DNA of 64,000 nucleotides, taken from positions 1,612,001 through 1,676,000 of the forward strand of contig JACONQ010000018.1 in the NCBI GenBank assembly GCA_014281115.1. The letters are read 5' to 3'. A program made the position numbers and the translations under genes. Below are positions 32,557-43,286 of the stretch, piece after piece. Within the stretch, counting starts at the first letter, position 1. Each line of letters starts with the position of its first letter. Source of the stretch: Laburnicola sp. R22_1. Lineage: Eukaryota; Ascomycota; Dothideomycetes; Pleosporales; Didymosphaeriaceae. A model generated the notes under the pieces. That model had not been told where the DNA came from and ran no database searches. It worked only from the letters and a program-made list of their open reading frames with translations.

Positions 32557-33470
32557 GGGCGTGTTCAGTTCTATTGGTTTAGGCGTTAGATTAACTATTA
32601 GATTAATAACTAAGTAAATTAAGAATATAACTAATGCTATATTTAGTTTTTTAATATTAGTTTTAAACTAACTAGTAATATTAGATGTAGCCTAACTTAA
32701 ACTAATAGTTAATTTTTTAAATAACTTACAAGTTTTAGTTTATAAGAAAAGCTTTTAGGGCTTTAGTATTATAGAAGTAAGTATTAAAATATTATATATA
32801 CTATTATATTAACTATCTAGAGGTAGATTAATAAAGGCTTTTATTGTAAGGGATCACTCAAGGCATCAAAGGTTAAAATCAAGAAGTTGATTTTACTAAG
32901 ATATCGAGGTGGCGTATAAAGACTGTTAACAGCTGCCTTATATACCCACACGTAGCCGAGGCGCTAATGCCTAATCGGGTAAGGTTCCGGGGCTCGGCGG
33001 AACCTTCCGCCGGGCGCGCCGCACCTTAGGAATCCCTAACATTTATCTTAAATAATATAATAATAAAAAGCAAAGCCCCCTACTAAGTAATTAAAAAGAG
33101 GGTAAAAAGGTAATTATAAAAAAAGTATATAGTGTTAATTAAATCTACCTAGAAGTAGGATAATAAAGGCTTTTATCTTAAATAATATAATGAAAAAGTA
33201 GAGCCCCTTGCGTAGTAATTAAAAAGAGTGTAAAAAGGTAATTATATACTATTATATAATAACTTTTTATTTATAAAGTTATAAGTAATAAAGTAAATAG
33301 TTAAATAAAGCTATATTTAAAAAGTAGCTTTTTAGTAGCTAAATAGGCACTTCTAGATATACTTTAATTTACTAAAGCACTATTAAAATACCTCTTTATA
33401 CACTTAGTAGCTTATTTAGCAATTACCTAATAAAACTAACGCCTGTTGTAAAATTAAACTTAACACGCCC
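32557..33470. mobile_element. AT-rich Harbinger-like non-autonomous DNA transposon (decayed)
   Basis: The ends GGGCGTGTTCAGTT (32557) and AACTTAACACGCCC (33457-33470) are imperfect inverted repeats, and an A-G-G-C-G-T-T-A-G match recurs further in on both sides. The flanks are TCA and TTA, which could be a mutated 3-bp TWA-type target duplication. The interior is very AT-rich with no coding frame, in sharp contrast to the neighbours, as expected from heavy RIP. It contains a ~130-bp imperfect direct duplication (from ~33045 and ~33177) and a solo LTR. Confidence 0.6.
32845..33041 (-). mobile_element. Solo LTR of a retrotransposon
   Basis: Read on the minus strand, this 197-bp segment begins TGTTAGGGATTCC and ends CCCTTACA, the TG...CA ends of an LTR. 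It is flanked by perfect 5-bp TTTAT duplications (32840-32844 and 33042-33046) and contains a TATA box (GTATATAAGG, ~32936-32945). It is a GC-normal island in an AT-rich element, so it probably inserted after that element decayed. No internal retrotransposon genes remain. Confidence 0.88.
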
Positions 33471-33473
33471 TTA

Positions 33474-33962
33474 GTAGCTTTGTGGAGACCTTTTCCGCCG
33501 CGAAGGCTCGAGCTCAACCACCTGCCCCTGCCCCTGCCAAGGGAGCACGGGATGGCATTGGCAACAAGCCTAGGTTAACGTGCTCGACTCTCTCACATGG
33601 GATGGTCGCTTGCAGTACGGTTTCGAACCTTCGAAAGTTCTGATCAACATCTGCAATGCCCAATTCTAGCGCGGTACTCAAATTTGCCAAGGGCATATTA
33701 CAAAGGTACATCGGAAACAGTCTGGAAATTGATTTGGACTTTACTACTCATGTTGCCGAGGTCGAAACATCGCCACCGTGCACACGAACCCGCCAAACCA
33801 GAGTGACCGGAAAACATCTTGCACCTATATGCAATTGCCAATACGCATACCGTCGTGAGTCAACCAGAGCCCTCGTCTGGCTGTGGATGCAACTGCTGGG
33901 TGCGTGAAATCTCGACGAAACAGATTGGGCCTTCTCTCTCTCTCCGTGTTTTCTTTCCCTCT
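33474..33962. other. 3' flank of the CCCH gene
   Basis: About 490 bp of non-coding DNA between the AT-rich transposon and the end of the CCCH coiled-coil gene. I see no gene. Confidence 0.5.
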
Positions 33963-35045
33963 CTACGGCGGTGGAGATCCAAACAACGACCTCATGTCAT
34001 CGTCTCCGTCGTTCAATCTCTTTGCATATGCAACAGCTTTCTGGACTTCAGGCATACCATTGTAATTCTTGTCCTGGCGCACCTTGCGATTTTCAACGAG
34101 AGGCAGGAAACCGTCCCCTTCATGCGCCAGCCCGCACTTCTTCTTCGTACACGTCCCCTTGGCCCAGAACTTGCACTTCATCCGCTTGCAACGTTCGGGG
34201 ATGCGACGAACCTCACAAGCTATGCAGGGAGTGCCGTTATCGCAAGGCCAGCCCTTCGTGTAGCACTGTGTGCATGCCACTACGCGCTCTTCCGGTTGCT
34301 TCTCCTTCTTCGCCTTGTCCGCTGCAGAGCGTGTCTCGGGGCCAGCGGTGCCTCGAGGCCGCTTTTGCCCGTCGAGGGCTTGTTCCAGACGTTTACACTG
34401 ATCTTGGAAGGATTTCACCGTGCTCTGGAGCTCACGCTTCATCTCCCGAACTTCTACGTCTTTCGCCCTTGAAAGACCCTGTTCTCGGATAGCCGCTGCT
34501 GTAGCTTTGTTCTTCTCGACGATGACCTTGCTGAGGTGTTCACCCAACTCGTCATGGTCGCATTTCAGCTCGTCAAAGGCGAGGTCGGATCGGTCGACAC
34601 GCTCACTCATCTCGTCGTTGGTCTTGCGCATGTCATCGATTCTAGAGCGGAGAGACTTTTTCTGCGCGTCCTGGGTGGCAATGAGGGACTGCGCCAGTTG
34701 CAACTCCATTTCCTTCTGGCCAAGCTTGTCCTTGACTTGTGCGTTCTCTTGCGATAGGCGAGCCACTGTGGCGCGGAGACTCTGTAGCTCGGCTTCCATC
34801 GTCTCCTCCCTGGTGTCGTTGTTGATATGCTCCAGAGATGGCGGCGTTGGTGATGGTGGCGACAAGACCGGGCGTGTGCCTCCTTCGGCTTTGCGTTCCT
34901 CTGAAGGTGCCCTCGAGGGTTGTTCGGGTGGGGATGACGACGAACGCGCGCGCTTTGTTGGCGAAGATGCGTCGTCTTCTGCCGTGCGCTTCTTCGAAGG
35001 GGTTGAGTATGATGGTGAGCGTGGGGACGTCTGGTTCGGTGCCAT
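33963..35045 (-). CDS. Coiled-coil protein with C-terminal Cys-rich and CCCH zinc-finger motifs
   Basis: A single-exon frame of 360 residues, starting at the ATG at 35043-35045. Residues 1-75 are disordered, Ser/Pro/basic, with a nuclear-localisation-like P-T-K-R-A-R. A coiled coil runs from ~85 to 235. A cysteine cluster follows (C-T-Q-C-Y-T-K-G-W-P-C-D-N, then C-I-A-C-E), and the next segment C-K-F-W-A-K-G-T-C-T-K-K-K-C-G-L-A-H fits a CCCH finger (C-x7-C-x4-C-x3-H), a type that usually binds RNA. The layout suggests a nuclear regulator, but I recognise no named family. A TATA-like stretch lies upstream near 35165-35175 (TTTTATAGCC on the + strand). Confidence 0.7.
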   Translation of the reverse strand: MAPNQTSPRSPSYSTPSKKRTAEDDASSPTKRARSSSSPPEQPSRAPSEERKAEGGTRPVLSPPSPTPPSLEHINNDTREETMEAELQSLRATVARLSQENAQVKDKLGQKEMELQLAQSLIATQDAQKKSLRSRIDDMRKTNDEMSERVDRSDLAFDELKCDHDELGEHLSKVIVEKNKATAAAIREQGLSRAKDVEVREMKRELQSTVKSFQDQCKRLEQALDGQKRPRGTAGPETRSAADKAKKEKQPEERVVACTQCYTKGWPCDNGTPCIACEVRRIPERCKRMKCKFWAKGTCTKKKCGLAHEGDGFLPLVENRKVRQDKNYNGMPEVQKAVAYAKRLNDGDDDMRSLFGSPPP

Positions 35046-36629
35046 GACGGCGTTGTCGATTGGAGTTGTCTTGCGACGAGGTGTGTGTGTTGCGGTCGAA
35101 GTACGCAGGTTGAGACCTGTGTTCTGCGATCGAAGTGGGTGGAGGTTGAGGGTGCGTCGAGGGAATTTTATAGCCCGCAGCGTTGACTGGCAAGCTGCCT
35201 GCTAGATTACATAGGCGAGAAAGCGACCTCGTGCACAGGTGAAGGTGAAGTGCAATGTTTTTTTCTTTTTTTTTTCACTGTCCCTGCAGCCTAGCACGTT
35301 CACCGCCGCCACCACAGCTACCCTCATCAACGTATCGTGTGTGGGGTTAGTGGCTCCTCTTCATCTTCATCTTCACCGTCCTCGTCGTCTTTTTGGCCTT
35401 ATTAATGAGCGGCCCTCTGAGCTTCATCGTACAGTTCTGGGAGAGATATCCGATTACTGTGTGTTACCCAGGATGGTGATACGAAGGAGGGAGGAACTTA
35501 ACCATCCTGATGAACCACAACCTTGCAATTTCTTCCTCGAACATTTGCACGCGGCAAATAGCTCAATGAAAAAAAGGTGGTGGGGCACACAGGCAACTCC
35601 GATGCAAAGGCTGAGCAACCGCGAACGGGGATCGGGACCGAAGCCCTCGTGGTCGACTCATTGCACCGAAGAAGCCGGTGCGCCGGGTGCGGTATCAACT
35701 TGAAACCAAGGTACCGAGCACGCCTAGATGATCAAAGAAAATCTGGGCGGAGAGGGAGTCTTTCCTAAACGATCCTCTCCTGGACGCTACCGCCCCCCAA
35801 TCGACGTGGTGCCCAACCAATCCATAGGACGTTGTGTAAGATAAGCTCCAGCGATCAAACCAAGCCTTAGAAAGTTGTTGTTGAGTCAACCACGTCGGTC
35901 GGGTCTGCAATGGGACAGACGGTTGACTTTCGCCAACATATGACGTGTCTCCAATAGTCTCGTCGGTGTGTGCATTAGTGGATACGCTCAGAGGCATATG
36001 CGGCACAGCGACGATCTTTCTGCAGGAAGAATTCGAGTAGAGGTCCTAAGGGTCCGTACAACCCGCAACCCGCTCCTAGAATTTGTTAGCAGCCACAACG
36101 TGAAATGAAGCGGTACCAAAGCGCCAAGACGTACCTTATAATTGTGTCGACTTTAAGTCCACACGAGCTACCCGATCAAGGGCTGACGGCCTAACGGAAC
36201 GTGCTGGACAAAGGGAGGGGTTGAGGGAACTTATATAGCAAGGTGCGGAAGTGCCGAGGCGCTAGTGGGGCGCTAGTGGGACGTGGTGTGTGAAAGGTAA
36301 TTATGTTTATGAATTGGAGCCTCAGTCTACTGCCCACATAACTATTAGGGCCGAGTGTGTTACGACAGCCGTCACTTGAATAGTGCAGGTAACCAACGAT
36401 AAATAAAAGCGTTAGAACGTATGAGTTCAGGATTTGGGCACCTATAAACTCCAGTAGCTGTGTCGTCATGTTTCATTGTCATAATATTCATGTAGGCTTA
36501 CGCAGCCTCTACTACGCGGAATTCATGCACAATGTGTGCATCGTTGCATCATCCGCGCTATCTACCACCATGCCTTAATCATCACCTCCCTCCCTACTCC
36601 AAATATTTCTAGGCGCAAGATCAGATCCA
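35046..36629. other. Intergenic region
   Basis: This 1.6-kb stretch contains the promoter of the CCCH gene at its left end. Open frames up to ~150 codons lack recognisable domains. I see no repeat and call no gene. Confidence 0.5.
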
Positions 36630-37505
36630 TCAGCGTCGTGTGACTGCACATGCAGCGGCACCACCACCCGGTTCGCGGAGAAGGCTCTTCAGGTACACTA
36701 CTTCCTGTCGTGACGCTTCGAGCTTGTTGTTCGCTCGCTGCAGCTTATTAGCCCGAGCAGACTGCAGTCCGGTAGCGGGGAGGTGGGGCACAGCTTTATC
36801 GACACTGGATCGCTCGAGCTTAGCCATGTAATCCTTGTGCCTGTGCAATAAGTCCCGTCGATTCTTGGCCCATAGTGTGCCCTGCATCGCCTTGGCCTTC
36901 TGCTTGAGAGCATCGATCTGCTTTCCTATCCGGGTGAATGTCTCTTTCATTTGCTCATCATCAGTTTCCTCGGCGATCGCATTAGGAATCTCCTCTTGTG
37001 GCTGCGGCGCAACACTGAAAGCCCCGGTGAGCTCTACATGTGCAACCGGCGACATTTTCCAGTCCATGCCCGAGGCGGGCGAGAGCCGGAGAGGCGGTGG
37101 GGTATTCGACGGTGTCTTGGCGGGGGAGTGAAGAGGGCGGAGTGGCAGCGTCATCGTATAGGGAGAGAATGGGAAGGCGCTCTGGGAGGCGGCGATCGCA
37201 CTCGTATCCTCCTCTTGTGGCTGCGGCGGGACGCTTGACGACATTGTGACGTCTATGTTCGAGGCGGGAGAGAGTGGGAGAAGCGGTGGGGAATTCGACG
37301 ACGTCTCAGCGGAAGATTGACGAGGACGGAGCGGCTGCGTCATCGTATAGGGAAATACGGGGAAGGCGCTCTGGGAGACGGGCGCATTACGTGGACTGGT
37401 GTAGTGATCGAAAGTGCTGCTCCTGACTTGGGCTTGTATAGCAACCCGTTGCTTGTGGTTGGACTTGCGTTGTGGGGGGGGGGCTCCCCAACTCCCCGGG
37501 TGCAT
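36630..37505 (-). CDS. Hypothetical protein with a tandem ~65-residue repeat and C-terminal coiled coil
   Basis: The frame from the ATG at 37503-37505 encodes 291 residues. Two tandem copies of a Pro/Ser-rich unit begin S-Q-S-A-F-P-V-F-P-Y-T-M-T and S-Q-S-A-F-P-F-S-P-Y-T-M-T, and each ends with P-Q-P-Q-E-E. A Lys/Arg/Gln-rich helical region (~190-275, probably coiled coil) follows. A G-rich homopolymer run on the + strand lies at the very N-terminus (~37476-37485). An overlapping frame upstream (37340-37591) may indicate a frameshift there or a missed 5' exon. Function is unknown. Confidence 0.5.
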   Translation of the reverse strand: MHPGSWGAPPPQRKSNHKQRVAIQAQVRSSTFDHYTSPRNAPVSQSAFPVFPYTMTQPLRPRQSSAETSSNSPPLLPLSPASNIDVTMSSSVPPQPQEEDTSAIAASQSAFPFSPYTMTLPLRPLHSPAKTPSNTPPPLRLSPASGMDWKMSPVAHVELTGAFSVAPQPQEEIPNAIAEETDDEQMKETFTRIGKQIDALKQKAKAMQGTLWAKNRRDLLHRHKDYMAKLERSSVDKAVPHLPATGLQSARANKLQRANNKLEASRQEVVYLKSLLREPGGGAAACAVTRR

Positions 37506-38252
37506 TGTGAGTTATGCGGATGATAATTGCCTTCTTGGACGTCGCTACCGTCGAAAATGTACTTATCCCAACTGCCACCGTCTCCTGCCATTTTCGGCTG
37601 AAGAGTTGTTAGAAAACAATGCGACCACGAATTGGGTTGAAATACCTACAAGACGGTTCGGTGTCGAATAGTGTCGAGCGAGCTGGTCAAGTGACGGCGT
37701 TGAGGAAGGCGGTGAAATCCAGCTATCGTGGGTGGTCAAGAAGAGGGGGAGAGCAGGACTTCTGTTTATAAACGGTGGGGAGCGGGAGAGGCAGTGCCAA
37801 GAAGTCGGAAAATCCACGGCTCGGGCGAGGTTCTGCTTTCACTCTTGCTAAGGCGTAAGAGACGCGTTGCTCGGTGGACCAGGAGCGCAGCGTCTTGCCA
37901 TTGCGGCCCGAGAGGTTTCACCGCTTCCTTTGATGTCTCCGGGAAGCAACGAGTTAGTGAGAACTCTGCTTTGAATACCAAGAATGATAATCGACTCCAT
38001 TATATGCACACTATACATATGTGCGTATAGGTGAGCCACTCGAGGGTATTTCAACCAGGGGAACACATACCCACCGTAATGATAGCGTTTCTTGTCCATC
38101 ATATATAACACCTGTCCACGTAGGATCGGATACTTGGGCCACAGGCTCTTGCATCCCTCGAGGTCTATAGCACTCCCAATCCAGTAGCTATGCAGACCTA
38201 AATCTTTTGTCGGAGACACAGTCTACTCATGTAGTCGCCCAAAAGCTGTTCA
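37506..38252. other. Intergenic region 5' of the hAT elements
   Basis: This region contains the upstream sequence of the repeat-containing gene and ends at the 8-bp target duplication of the outer hAT element. I see no gene. Confidence 0.45.
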
Positions 38253-38923
38253 AGCCGGCGCAGCGCTTGCAACAGTCCGTATTACGGTTCGTACGGTATC
38301 GTTCGAAGGCGGTTTTCGGCGGTCCGTACGGTAGTGGTCTCCCACAGTAATTGCAACCGTACCGTACCAATTATTAAGCCGTATTACGGCTGTACGGTTC
38401 CTAATCGGGAAGGAGGCGTGAGTTGAGCGTTTGGGGGCGTCCGGGCGTCAGATGTGGCAGATCCGGACTGCTTTGGGCGTAGGATGTACCCACATTGTGC
38501 GAATGCAGAGCTTCAACTCCTAACTATCTTTTTGCCCTGTTTCTTATACAAAAATCAGCTTCTTTACCTTAGTTACCATCGCCATTATGATGAGCTCGTG
38601 GGTCAACTCACAAAGTACGCGCGCGTCCTAGTTAACAGAGACGTTGCAGCCAGGCCACAATTAAAGCTTGTCAACTCCAAAAGAACTAGCTAACAAGAGA
38701 CGTTGTCCCAAGTTACCTTAAGGACTTAACATCTTATATAAATCGCAAGGAGAACGCACCTCTAGCAGTCAACAACAACAACAGAGCTCTAGACAACGCG
38801 CAACTTATACCTCCTTCCTAATTAGGACAATTATATATTATTTCTGGCCGTAATTTTACCATAAAAGGCTCAAATTGATTATTACGGCTTACTACCAGTA
38901 CCGTATAGACCTCTCCGCCGTAA

Positions 38924-41900
38924 CAGGGCTCCCAACGTACCGTACTACGGTCCGTAGTACGGACCGTAGTACGGACCGTACACCGTAAGTACGTACACGC
39001 CTCCCCAGCCGTACCGTAGCCGTACGTACAGTGTAATCTGGCCGTAATTACGGCTGTACGGTTGCCTTTTCGGGATGTTTTGTGAGGGAGATCTTGGTGT
39101 TTTGGGTGGCTGTTTTAGGTGTTTTGAGTAGCTATTTTTGGCCAATTTTCGCCTTTTTGGTGTAGTACGCGCTCGGGCGCTGACAGGCCTTTATCGTAGC
39201 AGAATTTTCGGATGATCCCCTGGCGACAACTCGTTAGCTTTTGCCTACAATATGTCGCAAAATACACGGTCTCAGGCCTCACAGTCATCTCAGACTTCCC
39301 TCAAGTTTCGCCCGTACCATGCCGCCGCGTCAAAAAAGCTCGCCAGCGCCGTCGCCGTCGCCGAATCCAGCAGGGCCTCATCGGCGGAGTCGTCCCAATC
39401 GCGTGAGAGTACTCCAAGTTATACAGAAAGGTCGCACGTTTGGCCGGCGGGCCATAGTATCTGTGCGCGTTTTGACGTCGATTTTAACCACCTCTGGCAC
39501 CAAACCAAGAAGCTGGCGTTTGGTCGGATCGGTTACAGGGTGCGTAATAAGTCGCAACTTATGGGCAGGCGTACGCTGTCGCCCATATGGCAATATGGAG
39601 CTGAGTTGGAGTACCTGGACGATGACATGGTTAGTAAAGTAATCTTCTGGCTCTGCAAGGACTGTCACCTTTCGCGGAAGGCAGCCAATTGCTGGCGAGT
39701 TGACGGCACCGAGCACATCAAAAGGCACCTGAGAAACGTACACAAAGTCGACCCCGACACTGGGTTGCTGCCCGTTGTTGAGGCTGTAAAGCCAGCCAGT
39801 CCTTTTGCTATTGCCGCCGGGGCAAGTTCAACCATATCTCATACGCCGTGGCAAGAAGGCGAGTTCCAGCGTGCCTTTGTTGACTGGGTAATCGTCGAGG
39901 ACCTCAGCTTTTCGATGGCGACGTCGGTGACGACCCGGGGCCTTATGACGTGGAATCGAGCCGATCTTTTGCGCGCCCTGCCAAACAGCTATACTACGCT
40001 GTCAAAGTACATACAGGACGGCCTGGCGGATCGAAAGGAGGAGGTTGCAGAGCTTTTGCGCACGGCGCAGAGTAAAATAAGTGTGAGTTGCGATATATGG
40101 ACGTCGTCAAACAATATGAGCTTTCTCGGAGTTGTCGCCCACTTCGTCGGTAAGTTGTTTTTCCGCTCCGGTGCCCGTTTTCACGGTGATTTTACAGTGA
40201 TTTACAGTGATCTAGATGCCAAACATCAACAACGCGACCTACTTATTGCCTTCCGCAACCTTTTCGGCGACCATACAGCAGCTGCGCAAGCCCAAGCTAT
40301 CGTCCAGATTGTCCGCGAGTACAACTTTGAGCAACAACTCCATTGTTTTGTGGGGGATAACGCCAGTAACAACGACGCGAAGTTCATCGAACATGTCAAC
40401 TTTTTGACTAGCCTTGGCATTGGAAATCAACAACGTATACGCTGCGCGGGTCATATAATCAACCTGGTTGTTAAAGCATTAATTTACGGCGACGGCGTAA
40501 GCAAATTCGAAGCAGAGCTTGCTCAGGCCTCTCCCGGGATCAATATCAATTATACCGAGCATATGGGGTCGTCGGAAAACTCCACAACTTTGTGAACGCT
40601 GTATGCGTCTCCCACAAACGCCGCGAGCTTTTCCGTACAATACAGCAAGACCTGGGCGACGAGGATGATCTATGGACCTTTGGCACACTCAATTTAATAC
40701 AGGACGGCGGTATTAGGTGGCACAGCGTTTACCTCATGCTTCTGCGCTGCCAGGAGCTCAAGGATCCGATTCGACGCTTCATCCGACGCTCGCGCGAGCA
40801 GGCTGACCTGCCCGAGGCCCCTGAGGCCCCCGACGACGACGACGACGAACAATACAACCCTATACTTGACCCATTATCAGATGACGACTGGGAGGAGGTC
40901 GACGCAATTATACAGGTCTTACAAGAGTTCTATGAGATGTGTAAGGCGCTGGAGGGGGCGGCCAGCGTCAGCGGCTTTGGGTCGCTCTGGCAGACGATTG
41001 TCAACTTACAGCAACTCTACGAGTCGCTCACCGAACGCGTACAGCAAATTGACGGCTTTGCGCGATCTCCATACCTTATTAGGGGTGTTGCGCTCGCCCA
41101 AGAAAAGCTCAACACGTACTTTGCAAAGATTGTACTATCGCCAGAACCATCTCTATACTGTGTGGCCACTGCCTTACACCCACGGCTCCGAATCGCCTGG
41201 TTTAAAGACCACTGGAAAAGGCACCCTCGGTGGCACAGAAAGGCCGAGTCATCGCTCAGAGAGGTGTTTCAACAATACGTCGACGCCGAAAGCGAGCCCG
41301 CAGAGCCTCCAGAGGAGCCTACGTCGTCGCGTAAGATCCCTGGGGCGTATAAGGGTGACGCGCGGAGGGCGCAAACAATGAGCGTGGATCCCATGCTCCT
41401 CACCGGCGGCAAGTCATATAAACGCTATAGACGCATGACGCAACTTGACGAGTACTTGGACGATTTGCAAAGGGATTACGCTGGCGACGAAGCGTCAATA
41501 CAACTTATGGACGACCCTCACTGTTGGTGGGTTGAAGTTGGCCAAAAACGCTACCCAATCGTATACAAAATGGCTATAGATCACCTCTCAGTGCCATGTA
41601 CGTCCTGCGATTGTGAGAGGTGTTTTAGCTCCGCCAAACGTACAATTACATGCGATCGCAACTCCCTTATTGGCAACACTATTGAGGCCTTACAATTGCA
41701 AAAAAGTTGGCTGCGCCGAGACGCTGTTAAAAGCTACCTTTTTGACCTCACAAAGTCAATTTCCAAACGCTCAACACCAAAAGACGATCACCTATTACCC
41801 GATTAGGAAATCTTGGCATGTACGGACCGTACGTACGGTGTACGGACCGTATTTTGTGGTATTTTGAGGTTGCCGTAAGTACGTACGGCCCATACAAACC

Positions 41901-41956
41901 GTACCGTACACCAACCAGGGGCAACCGTACCGTAGTACTGTACGGTGGGAGCCCTG
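38924..41956 (+). mobile_element. Inner autonomous-type hAT transposon
   Basis: The left end CAGGGCTCCCAACGTACCGT and the inverted right end CAGGGCTCCCACCGTACAGT are terminal inverted repeats. They are flanked by perfect 8-bp duplications CGCCGTAA (38916-38923 and 41957-41964). The element is 3033 bp and carries one hAT transposase region on the + strand. Its subterminal GTACGG-rich repeats resemble those of the outer element, so the two are probably related families. Confidence 0.92.
39252..41806 (+). pseudogene. hAT transposase with one frameshift
   Basis: Two overlapping frames (39252-40595 and 40592-41806) cover one transposase. N-terminal part: Ser/Gln-rich leader, BED-like zinc finger (W-L-C-K-D-C-H then H-I-K-R-H-L-R-N-V-H), then the RNase-H-like core with S-C-D-I-W-T-S-S and F-V-G-D-N-A-S-N-N. 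C-terminal part: the hAT dimerisation domain, Y-P-I-V-Y-K-M-A-I-D-H-L followed by C-E-R-C-F-S-S-A-K-R. The family pattern G-V-V-G-K-L-H-N-F lies in the second frame just before its first start-like codon. The shift therefore falls near 40525-40545, most likely a one-base loss or two-base gain. Otherwise the frame is free of stops and not RIP-damaged. Confidence 0.88.
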
Positions 41957-42054
41957 CGCCGTAACGTCCGTACAGTAATGGCTAGCAACCGTAACGTAAC
42001 CGTAGTGGGCTCAAACCGTCCGTAATACGGACTGTTGCAAGCCCTGAGCCGGCG

Positions 42055-43286
42055 GTGATACTGACCGGGTACGCAATGGCGGATGAAAACCAGTATGCAC
42101 ATAGCTTTGCGATTTGCTTCAAGGAAATAGAAGTCAAATGGCTGGCCGTGTTCCACAGCGGACTTTATACAACACTCGAAAGAGCAAGATAATGGAGAGA
42201 GGACACGGAGCATGACGCCAGTATGACCTAGCTCAAGTGACCATCAATCAGGCGTCTCGCTTTGCCGATATAGGCACGAGGCGCGCCCGCCTGGATGTGT
42301 GCATTTGCAGCTCCTTGCATTTTTTTTAGCATACCTACAGCTTTCTCTCGCAGCGTTATACCGTGTACGGAACGTGCGCGAAGTATTCTTCATGATAGCT
42401 CCTTGCATATCGGAGCCGTCGTTCACATTACACAAGTGTAGGCTTCTTCATGTCTGACGTGTGTGAAACGAACATGGGTGTGCAATGAATTTATTCCCGC
42501 AAGAGAAACGTAACATAAGCGTGCCGCTTTGCTGGTGCAGGTCAGTGCAAGAGGGCGTCGTTGCAGTCAGACTGGTCGGGTATTGAACTAGGACGCTATA
42601 TCTCATATGGCCTAGCGCGAACGACGACAGCCACTTCTGGAAGCCTCGTTCTTTTACCACCGTGGTACATGTGAAGCAAATTCAAGGGAGTTGCCGCAGT
42701 GTGAACCGAGAGTCGTGGATACAACTGCAGGACAAAAGTCTAAGTACACTCGGCCTTTGTACTGCCTATCCTGGGGTAACACAGGATAATCAAACTTCTT
42801 TCCTAGTACCATACTGTAGGTCTTATAAAGAAGACAGTACGGCTGCAGAAACGGCCCTAAAAATTATAGCTGCTAGTCCAAGTAAAAGATCTGTGGAATT
42901 TTGACGCGCGCGGATGACGACCGTGAGCAAACACGCTCGAGGGTTGTTTAAGCGTACTGGAATAGTGGGATAACGGTATTGAAATTGGGCAACGCGAAAT
43001 TTGAATCTCATTTATCGACTCATCTAGCTAATAACACCTGTGTAGGCGAACAGGCTACAATACAAATAATACAACCAAATGCAGCACCATGCTCCAAAGC
43101 ATCCTCACCTCCCATCCCTTCTCGATATGATACTCCGAGAAAGTCGCCTACCCGAGACCTGCTCTTGGGCTTTTGGCGGATTGCGAGCTAATCGGGTTGC
43201 CTGGTGCGATGAACGTGCGCTAGAGGCTTTCGATGCTGGTATGATGTTATTCCTAGCTCTCATCATATCGGGTAGTTGACTTACGC
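42055..43286. other. Intergenic region
   Basis: 1.2 kb between the hAT cluster and the RALF-like gene. Short open frames have no recognisable features, and no repeat stands out. Confidence 0.5.

Larger units (their letters stand above)
38261..42046 (+). mobile_element. Outer non-autonomous hAT element interrupted by a second hAT element
   Basis: The left end CAGCGCTTGCAACAGTCCGT and the inverse of the right end CAGGGCTTGCAACAGTCCGT form inverted repeats that continue for about 27 bp. Perfect 8-bp target duplications AGCCGGCG flank it (38253-38260 and 42047-42054), the hallmark of hAT. After removing the inner element and its TSD, only ~745 bp remain, with no transposase, so the outer element was non-autonomous. 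Many copies of a palindromic CCGTACGG-type motif sit near both ends. Confidence 0.9.
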
